The notes under the pieces are model-generated. The model saw only the letters and a list, made by a program, of their open reading frames with translations, made no database searches and had not been told where the DNA came from. 64,000 bases of DNA from Larix kaempferi (Eukaryota > Streptophyta > Pinopsida > Pinales > Pinaceae). The DNA is taken from contig BSBM01000712.1 of assembly GCA_027924585.1 (NCBI GenBank), forward strand, positions 4,242,501 to 4,306,500. The letters are read 5' to 3'. This document shows positions 56,678-64,000 of this stretch, piece after piece. Position numbers and translations under genes: made by a program. The stretch's first letter is position 1. The number at the start of each line of letters is the position of its first letter.

Positions 56678-57440
56678 AAGGGCAACTGTGAAATCCCATC
56701 TAAGCTACTGAAAGCTCTGTTTCGAAACAGAGTTCAACATTACAAAAATGATTTTTCTACCAGCTTCTTGATCTTCAAGGATGCTCATTTGGGGCCTCTG
56801 CAGCTTGAGCAAGATCTTCCAAATCTGTATGATTAATAGTTTTTGTCTTTTGAAGCATCAAAGAACTGGTGACCTTATGTGCTTTCTTGTTGTCTTCAAT
56901 TAGCCTTTTGTTCCAGCTTTAGCTTTGGCTACATCAAATGTGTAAGGAAAAATTATCTGCAACACCTTGGTGGAAACCTTAGAGCTTCTCATAATACCTT
57001 TAATATCCAGCCTCTTTGAACATTTGACACACCTCAGGGTGTAATTCCAAATAGGCTATGTCACTGAGCTCTTTTCTGAGTATTGCTCCTCCTCTCCCTA
57101 TCTGCAATCGAACTCTTCTGTGCTTTGGAAAATGAAGAGATAGTAGGCCACGTGACTGGTTTTAGGTGAGTGAAATTACTGCAGAAGATGTGGGTGAAAT
57201 CAGATCTGTAAATGGTGGCAGTGATATAGGGTTTGGAAGATTTAGTTAAATCATATCAAATCATAATTACTTCAAATATTAATCACCAGGTTGCAATTTG
57301 ATCGTTCCCCATCAGTTTTGGCAGCTAACGTGTCATCATTACACTTGTATTTCGGTGCTTGAAGACCTTAATTTGGCATGCTGATTGTTTAGCATGCTTT
57401 GCGATTTCGGTGGCTTAGAGCGCCCCAAAACTGCAGTCTT

Positions 57441-57470
57441 AGCTGCCGAAAGCGAGTGCTTTCGGTGGCT
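57441..57470. other. G1 hairpin b
   Basis: agctgccgaaagc and gctttcggtggct with a four-base loop and two mismatches; counterpart in G2 at 61669-61699. Confidence 0.8.
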
Positions 57471-57675
57471 TATAGAACTTTTAAAACATACTCCTTAGCT
57501 ACCAAAACCTGTCTTTTGAGATTTTTTTCAAATGAAGAGCTGACTCAAGAGATCTTATAAACTATAAGTCCAAATCTCTTCTAAAAGACTCTTTAAAATT
57601 TATTAATGCTTCCTCTAATGACTTTCCTATCACTTAATGAAAGTAAATTGAGAAAATTTATTTGAGGAGATAACA

Positions 57676-58517
57676 CATTCCTCCATATTAAACTTTAATA
57701 GTAGGTATTTAGCATACTTTTGCTGATACAATGTGATCCCATCAAAATTTTGAGCTATCTCCAAGCCGAAAAATTGCTTAAGTAAGCCCAAATCGCTCAT
57801 ATCAAAAGCTAGATTTAAAGCGGTTTTCAGCTTGTTAATTGTAAGGAGAGTGCTACCAGTAATGAGAAAATCATCAAAATTGAAAACAACAATTAGACAA
57901 TTACCTTTAACTTGTTGTACATACACATTCGGATCAGATTTGCATCTTTTGAAATTCTGAGAAAGAAGGAATGAGTCCATCTTTGAGTACCAAGCTCTTG
58001 GGGCCTGTTTCAATCCATACAAAGATTTCTTCAACCTGTAAACTAATGATGGATCTGATATGTATCCTTCTGGCTGATTCATATATACTTCTTCATCAAG
58101 GTCACCATTTCAAAAAGAACTCTTCACATCCATATGGTGCACTTCCCAGTGCCTAGATGCAGAAATGGCCAAAACTAGGCGAATGGAATCCATCTTTGCA
58201 ACCGATGCAAAAGTCTCAGTGTAGTCCACTCCTTGGACTTGAGAGAAACCTTTTTCCACCAACCTAGCTTTGTATTTGCTAATAGAGCCATCAGCAACAA
58301 CATTTGTGCGGTAGATCCACTTGCATTGAACTAATTTTCTTCTAGGTGGAAGAGAAACTAGCTCCCATGTATTGTTCTTTTGAAGAAAACTGTACTCTTC
58401 ATCCATGGTGGTTTGCCATGGTGGATCTTGGTGGGAATGATAGTATGATTTGGGATCTGAACCAATCATCAAATAAAATTTCTTAGATAATAATGGATCA
58501 GAAAATGAAAGATCCAT
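57676..58517 (-). pseudogene. element E reverse transcriptase
   Basis: Reading down: PPWQTTMDEEYSFLQKNNTW, CKWIYRTNVVADGSISKYKA, ETFASVAKMDSIRLVLAISA, HHMDVKSSF and a stop, then [47 protein letters not shown] and [20 protein letters not shown]. The family YVDD is FDD preceded by N (NFDD), so the two aspartates remain but the context is altered. G1 interrupts it after NMEEC. Confidence 0.9.
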
Positions 58518-58874
58518 ACCTTCTCTTTGATAGTCTGCTCTTGTTCTCCTTGGATCAGCAGGATTTCCAATGTTTGGAGCAGTAGATTGTAGAGTGTTTT
58601 GGGCCCACTTTCGTAACTGAGGAGGATCATTATGGTCGGATTACAAACCTGATATGTCATGGCCATCAAAGTCTGATAAAATATCATAAATATCAGTCCC
58701 AATTTTTTTTTCATATTCTCTCGAATCTTCTTCTTGTGGAGGCTGCAGATCGACATTGTTTTCCTCAACTAGTTTCATATCTGGCAGCGGTTCTTCAAAC
58801 TTCACACTACGCTCTATGAATATCTTTTTGGATCTGATATTAATTAGTTTATATGCTTTTTATTCTTCCCCATA
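58518..58874 (-). pseudogene. element E integrase-RT linker
   Basis: Degenerate minus-strand frames (58768-58469) between the integrase C-terminus and RT; low complexity, no domain. Confidence 0.55.
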
Positions 58875-59170
58875 TCATATTAGGATACATTCAATACTTT
58901 GTGGATCAAAATCTTTTCTCTTATCAGACGGAATTCTAGCCCATGCAGTGGAGACAAAAACCCTCAAATTGGACACATCCAGTTTGCAACCAGTGAATGC
59001 TTCGAAAGGATTTTTACCTTTCACGGATGAATGTGGAACTTGGTTTTGAATATATGCAAAAAAATTAATGGCTTCAGCCCAAATATTTGCATCCAAACCT
59101 TTTGACTCAAGCATACAGGTAGTCATCTCTTTTAGGGACCGGCTACACCGTTTTGCTGGGGTGTGTAGGG
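58875..59170 (-). pseudogene. element E integrase C-terminal part
   Basis: The frame reads RSLKEMTTCMLESKGLDANI, WAEAINFFAYIQNQVPHSSV and LDVSNLRVFVSTAWARIPSD, the region after the DDE core. It is in a different frame from the core: the junction NGVA then GP, stop lacks the ERKNR segment, so a deletion removed the catalytic Glu and shifted the frame. Confidence 0.88.
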
Positions 59171-59934
59171 AATTGTATGTTGGATCTGAATTCCACTTTT
59201 GGCACAAAGTTGCAGCAACACAGTATTGATATATTCTGTGCCATTATCATATCTAAGAGCTTTGATCTTTCTCTCAGTGGCAGTCTCAACAGAAGCCTTA
59301 AAATCCTTGAATTTTCCAAGCACTTCTGACTTGTTTTTGAGAAAAAATACCCAAGTAAAGCGGGAGAAGTCATCGATGAATGTCAAAACATACCTTGAAC
59401 CATTCATGTACATATTTTGCAGCGGAACACTGATATCAGAATGTATGAGGCCCAAAATAGTAGAAGCTTTGCTATCTTTTCCGTGGTCGAACTTGTGCTC
59501 AGGGTGATTCCCAACAATGCAACTGGGGCAAATTCCCTTTGAGGAACGGAGTTGCGGAAGACCATAAACCATGGATTTTTGTTGTAACAACAACAAATAC
59601 TTGTAATTAAGGTGTCCAAACATTACATGCTAGAGCCTACTAACCTCATTTCCATGAGTGAGGAGATCAATGGGCTTTTCAAGCGGCACAAAGTGAGAAA
59701 ACTCATAGTATTTTGCAGTGTGGTTTGCCTTTCCGACTGCAATAAGTCTTCCACTTTCAATATCAGAAATTTCAACTTTGTTAGGGTTGAATGTAACTTG
59801 CTTCGGTTCACCAGTGTGTGTCATTTGATACACAGAAAGTAGATTTGAAGCCAAGGAAGGAACATAAAGAACATTCTGAAAAATTCCATGCTCTAAATGG
59901 ATGGTACCTTTACCCTTTGAAGAAAATTTTGAGT
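59132..59934 (-). pseudogene. element E GAG-pre-integrase and integrase core
   Basis: From 59934 down: KFSSKGKGTIHLEHGIFQNV, LYVPSLASNLLSVYQMTHTG, a stop in place of Trp near 59628 (RL, stop, HVMFGHLNYKYL), SKGICPSCIVGNHPEHKFDH (zinc-type block), LIHSDISVPL (first Asp), FIDDFSRFTWVFFLKNKSEV, LRYDNGTEYI (second Asp) and PQQNGVAGP, stop. The Glu block is deleted. G2 lies just upstream, splitting it from the protease. Confidence 0.92.
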
Positions 59935-61478
59935 TGTTATCTCTCTAGGAAACTCTTCTAGGTTGCAACTCGAAGATGCCTGGTAACTTAATTTTTTCTC
60001 AATAATGGATATGTAGGTGGGCCAAGATGAATAACTAACTCACTGGATGCATACTTAAGACATTCTTAAGTATATTCAAACAATTCAAGGCCTTCAAGAG
60101 CTATTATCAGATAGGTTGTAAATTAAAGGGAAAAGAAGGTAATAAGATAGCCAAAACATACATAAAACACATATCTGATGGGCCAACTAACCAACAGTGA
60201 ATGCTTATGATCCTCATTTAATAATCAAAAGTAAGAAGACAGTTACCATAGGAAATTAAATAGAGATAAAGAAATAGCTTAAACTCATAAACATAGAATA
60301 GATATAAAAAGAAGATCTGATAACAACAATGAAAGAAGCTTGGAGATTGAATATATTAAAAGAAAGTGTCTTCCTCACAAATACAGTCAAGTGTAGTACT
60401 CAAAATCCAACCCTTACTTGCTCTCAATTTCTAGGATTTATAGCCTTTACAACATCTTCCCAGATCCTAAGAAGCTGGATCGAATTTACTAAAGATAGAA
60501 AACCAAAAACCGTTTTCAATAAACTACGGAAAAAACCACTTTAATTTGGCCAAACTGCTGAAAAATGGGGCTTAGAGATGGATTCGATTCTCCCAATATG
60601 TGACACCTATAGGAAAAATAAGAGAGGTTATTGTTCTATGACGTGTTAGGCACGAAAACCTCCACCCGTTGCGTAGAATGATTCTCTAGTCGCTCAGAAT
60701 CATCATTTTAAAATGATGACTCTGCATAGAAAAAACACCATTAATTTGGCCAAATTGCTGAAAAATGGGGCTCAGAGATGGGTTCAGTTCTCCAAATCTG
60801 TGACACCTATGTATAAACTGAAAGAGGTTATTGTATACTGATTTTTTTTGAGCAAAAACCCCTCTCATATCATTGAAATTCACTTTTATTTTCCCGATAT
60901 CTGCATTTCAAAAACAGGTGTCAAACAGGAAAATCCCGAGATCCAACAATTAGGGCTCAAAGATGGATTCGATTATCCCAATATGTGACACCTGTAGGAA
61001 AAATGAGAGAAATTATTGTTCTATGACATGTTAGGAACAAAATAATATGAGCGTTTTGCAAAATGATTCTCCAGTCACTCAAAATCATCATTTGAAAATG
61101 ATGACTCAGCACAGTAAAAACGCCATTTTTGCAGTAAATATCCTCGCCTCCATCTTGATAGTCTTCATGTCTTCGACAGCTGCAGCAATATTTGGCACAC
61201 TCAAACACCTTCAAGACGATGATAAGGCATTAAAAATATTCCTTTGACAACTGGACAATATCTTGACCAAAAAATAGAAAATCCATTTGATCTTTTTCCC
61301 TTCTTTGTCTCCTCAAAGCTGAAACAAAAAGATGATACATATGCCTTTAATTATTATCTTTTAATAAAAACCATCCTCTTGCCATTTGGAAGCAAAAAAT
61401 TGTGATCTAGGCAAAACAACAGCTTTCTGCATTATTTTGTAGTTTCGGTAGCTAGAAAGGCTGGATTTTAATTTTGTT

Positions 61479-61507
61479 AGCTACCGAAAGCTCTGCTTTC
61501 GGTGGCT
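61479..61507. other. G2 hairpin a
   Basis: agctaccgaaagc and gctttcggtggct with a tct loop; equivalent of 56649-56677. Confidence 0.85.
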
Positions 61508-61668
61508 AATGAACAATTCAGCATGTTCGCCTAAGCCACGGAGACCTCTGTTTGATCTAGCCTACAAAATTTTGACAAAACATATTTTCTGACTTCTTCT
61601 ACTCATCATTTTGCTGTTCGTAATTTTCTTCATATTTGGTAGCTTGGAGAATCCTGAATTTGCACTGT

Positions 61669-61699
61669 AAGCTGCCGAAAGTGGAGCTTTCGGTGGCTT
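61669..61699. other. G2 hairpin b
   Basis: aagctgccgaaag and ctttcggtggctt around a short tgga-type loop; equivalent of 57441-57470. Confidence 0.78.
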
Positions 61700-61904
61700 A
61701 AAAGCCCTTTTTGATATAGTGTTAAGCTACCAAAACTTGTCTTTTAAGGTTTTTGAAATGAAAATCCAATCTAAATCTTTTCAAACTTCATTACATGCAT
61801 AAAGATCTCAACAATGAGCCTTAAAAAATTTGGAAATGAATTTTCAAATGACATCCTATCATCTGAAATTGATCAACTCGACAAATTTATTTGGGGAGAT
61901 AACA

Positions 61905-62956
61905 TGAGTCATCTCCCAAATGGATGGGGATGGAGCTATTTGGATCTAATGAACAGAAGGAGTCAATATTTACAGCCATATGATTCGAGGCACCAGAATC
62001 TATCAGTAGAGTGGTGGGTTTCGAAACAGTTTCCATGAGTGCTTGACCTCTTTCATGATCATCATTTCTATCCTTCTTCCTTGCACCGTCGGGAAGAGAT
62101 ATGTTATTTTTTTCCAAAAGGATGGCCATTTGATCTATTGTTTTCTTCATGCATGAACTTTCAGGATGAAAGCCATTGCTGCAATATGAACACTTAGATT
62201 TTTCTTTACCCTCTTTACCCTTTTGCTTGTTCCTTGAACCGGATGGTGCATCTGATTGTTTGCTTTTCTCTCTTTGCTTGTTAGGATTGAATTTGGGCTT
62301 CTCTTTCTTTTGCTTGCGTTTTCCATTCGAATTCTTGGATTCTTGAACAAATAGGGCTGAACCTTTGGAGCTTATGGACCCGATTTGAATCAACTTATCA
62401 TGGTCTTTGGTAATGGACTCAATGAAAGCATTCAAGGTACGCATATTCCAATTTGGGGTAGTTAGCCGACTAGATTTGAAAGTAGAGACAAATACCGAGA
62501 AATATTTACCAAGATTTGAAAGAATGTAGAGGATCAATTGCTTATCCTCTTTAAAAACTCCATTATTCTTCAATTGTAAAGACAAATGCTTGAATCTCGT
62601 GAAAAAGTCATTGACGGTCTCGAAATTATCAGGATTCAAGGCAATCAATTCATTTTCCAATTGAAAAGACCACATGTCATCTTGCTTCCCAAAAAGCTTC
62701 TCAAGTTGCTCCCATACTGGCTTTCGAGTAGTCAATCCACTGAGGTGAAAGTGAATATCCTTGGAAATATTGAGGCAAAGAAGACCATATGCTTCATCCA
62801 ACTTGTTGAAGTGCTTTGATTTTTCAATGAGTGTATTGGGCTCAACTTCGAGGCCCATGGTGACTCTATAGTACCCTCTTGAGCGCAACATAATCTCCAT
62901 GTCTTCCTTTCAAAATAATTGAAGGGAGTGAGTAGCTTAGAAGAAGAAGAATCCAT
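61905..62956 (-). pseudogene. element E gag and protease
   Basis: The start ATG is probably at 62954-62956 (MDSSSSKLLTPFNYF). A one-base frameshift near 62900 leads into the long frame 62900-61887. That frame shows MEIMLRSRGYYRVTMGLEVE, ISKDIHFHLSGLTTRKPVWE and LEKLFGKQDDMWSFQLENEL (UBN2-type gag core), and KRKQKKEKPKFNPNKQREKS (basic). Then come CSYCSNGFHPESSC (CX2CX4HX4C knuckle) and LLIDSGASNHMAVN (protease active site), ending at IHLGDDS, where G2 is inserted. The last few residues called at the low end are G2 sequence. Confidence 0.93.
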
Positions 62957-63270
62957 CTCGATGATAGTGAATGCACTTGATGGAGATGATAAACCTGCAA
63001 ATCACAATCAAAACAAGAAAAATAAGGTCGAACAACCACCCTTTTAGAGTTGCATCACACCTGGGATTGGAGATCAAGCAAGCTTGAATGATTCCAATGT
63101 ATCAAATCCAGGAATTCTGTGGAAAACTCAGGCTTCTAGAGTGGATTGGAGTGTATTTTCATCCTTGCATGCACATGAGATTTTGCATGCCAAACTTTAA
63201 GTAATTTTGAGCAAATTCACTCAAATATTCACGTAGAACACCTGTAGGAGAGAGATCTTGTCCCTGCAAT
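62957..63270 (-). other. element E untranslated leader
   Basis: Noncoding between primer site and gag; no open frame. Confidence 0.75.
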
Positions 63271-63283
63271 GGCTCTGATACCA
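63271..63283 (-). promoter_or_regulatory. element E primer binding site (tRNA-iMet)
   Basis: ggctctgatacca, complement of TGGTATCAGAGCC, directly against the 5' LTR. Confidence 0.95.
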
Positions 63284-64000
63284 TGTAAAATTAGTCATAG
63301 TAGATCTATTGAACAAGAATATCAATCACAAAGATGTAAAACAATTTGGAGTAAAAATTGTCCAAGAGAGATGCATCAGTGCTCTATAATCCAGAATGGT
63401 AGAATTACAATACATTACTGTCACAATGAGTGAGAAATTCGAATTAGCCAAGGAGGTCATTCAAATATATTGCATGGCATAACTTGGGTCCAACTAGGAG
63501 TCCTCATCATCAATCAGTGGTGGTCATCAATGCACAAGTAACTGTCAGCTAGGTGTCAAACTGAGTCTAACTGAGTCTAATAAGTGTAACTGATGGTAAT
63601 GGCACTAATGTAGGGATGGAGGCTCAGTGGAGGGCACATGAGCAGTTAACTGCACTCAAAATAGGTATCCAAGGCTCATCGGAGGTCAATCGGTGGTGGT
63701 AACAACAGTTAGGAGTCAGTCTAGCCGTAAATCAAGGAAAGACAACTAACTAACTGAAGTGAAACTGATTGGTAGGTGAGAAAAGGCACCCTTCTGCAGT
63801 GGAAGGTGAGAAGTGAGCACCTCCCTAACTAGGAGGGCTAAATATAAGTGGAAAGTAGCTCCCGAGTGTTGGAAGACTAGGGACTAGGTGCTGGAAGTAT
63901 CAAACTAGTGACTGGGCAGCATGCGGGTGCATGCAATGCATGCAGAATGCATGCAAAATGCAAAATGGATGCAAAGTACATACTGAATGATGAGATATCC
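63284..64000 (-). repeat. element E 5' LTR (cut a few bases short by the window edge)
   Basis: tgtaaaattagtcatagt to gagatatcc; the partner ends gagatatcctaaca, so about five bases are missing. Extra atgcatgca-type words near 63930-63975 make it longer than the 3' LTR. Confidence 0.94.

Larger units (their letters stand above)
55127..57675 (-). mobile_element. solo LTR G1 (2549 bp) in element E RT
   Basis: Starts tgttatcactctaggaactc and ends gaggagataaca, with cattc at 55122-55126 and 57676-57680. The RT frame joins across it (NMEEC then KAAPF). It matches G2 along its whole length. A minus-strand TATA, GGCTATAAATCC (complement about 55628-55639), suggests minus orientation with a long U3. 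No coding, primer site or second LTR is inside, so it is read as a solo LTR. Confidence 0.88.
59935..61904 (-). mobile_element. solo LTR G2 (1970 bp) in element E protease region
   Basis: Starts tgttatctctctaggaaactc and ends ggggagataaca, with tgagt at 59930-59934 and 61905-61909. The coding frame joins across it (LGDDS then KFSS). Same family and same strand as G1, about 580 bp shorter. Minus-strand TATA GGCTATAAATCC (complement about 60434-60445). Hairpins at 61479-61507 and 61669-61699; tandem units near 60565, 60770 and 60955. Confidence 0.88.
35279..64000 (+). mobile_element. Ty3/gypsy-like element F (host of D and E; 3' end outside window)
   Basis: In-window parts: 5' LTR (35279-35971), primer-like site, long leader (to 37415), then after the D insertion the rest of the leader (51505-51988), a gag-like ORF (51989-53473) and the start of the protease (to 53490). 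Element E is inserted there. The remaining pol and the 3' LTR must lie beyond the right edge. The match of ctcaa (37411-37415) with ctcag (51505-51509) on the two sides of D shows these parts were once contiguous. Confidence 0.7.
53491..64000 (-). mobile_element. Ty1/copia element E (about 10.5 kb with insertions; last bases of its 5' LTR outside)
   Basis: 3' LTR 53491-54194, polypurine tract complement (cccccctcaag, 54195-54203), internal gag-PR-IN-RT-RH on the minus strand, primer site 63271-63283, 5' LTR from 63284. Two solo LTRs (G1, G2) split pol; removing them leaves about 6 kb, a normal copia size. Left flank gaagg (53486-53490) is one target copy. It is a different family from A, C and D by LTR and protein sequence. 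Confidence 0.94.

Noticed and set aside
55127-61904. G1/G2 as DNA transposons with tgttatc/gataaca inverted ends
   Set aside because: TG..CA ends, 5 bp target duplications, a TATA box about 500 bp from one end and the lack of any longer inverted repeat fit an LTR better.
61814-62038. Plus-strand frame crossing the G2/E junction
   Set aside because: It spans a solo LTR end and antisense gag, so it cannot be a conserved gene.

Overview
The window is plant nuclear DNA consisting almost entirely of transposable elements and their debris. Four Ty1/copia elements carry primer sites complementary to initiator tRNA-Met. There are also chromodomain-less Ty3/gypsy pieces, a foldback MITE family, a possible LINE remnant and long decayed tandem arrays. 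The deep nesting, the large AT-rich spacers and the gypsy protein types suggest a large repeat-rich genome, most likely a conifer; that is an inference. I found no intact host gene, tRNA, rRNA or CRISPR array.

Layout. 1-5061: minus-strand copia element A, cut by the left window edge, with its 5' LTR inserted in a GAT/TTAGGG-rich minisatellite (5062-6080). 6081-7354: spacer ending in a possible exon remnant, interrupted by the mini copia element J (7355-8654: 5' LTR, partial gag, truncated 3' LTR). 8655-11340: spacer with a degenerate LINE ORF1-like stretch. 11340-15790 and 23530-25850: two decayed minus-strand copies of an unclassified coding element (X1, X2). Between them lie a CpG-rich patch, a roughly 5 kb C/T-rich decayed array (16300-21450, carrying MITE copy 1), a 150 bp duplication and GT-rich repeats.

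26460 to the right edge is best read as one nest. Gypsy-like element I (minus) is broken at 31605 by gypsy element H (minus). H is broken at about 35279 by gypsy element F (plus). F holds two minus-strand copia elements, D (37416-51504) and E (53491 to the edge). D holds copia C (plus, 37830-44835) inside its 3' LTR and MITE copy 2 in its interior. E holds two solo LTRs of one family (G1, G2). Target-site duplications seen directly support C in D (ggtct), D in F (ctcaa/ctcag), G1 in E (cattc) and G2 in E (tgagt). I>H and H>F rest on inferred LTR edges, because the partner ends lie outside the window.

Function. All pol genes are broken by stops, frameshifts or deletions. A keeps the most complete gag-PR-IN-RT-RH order; C and D share a non-autonomous form in which most of gag-PR-IN is replaced by noncoding DNA. 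The longest open frame is F's gag-like protein (51989-53473), which has a strict 11-residue histidine-phased repeat.
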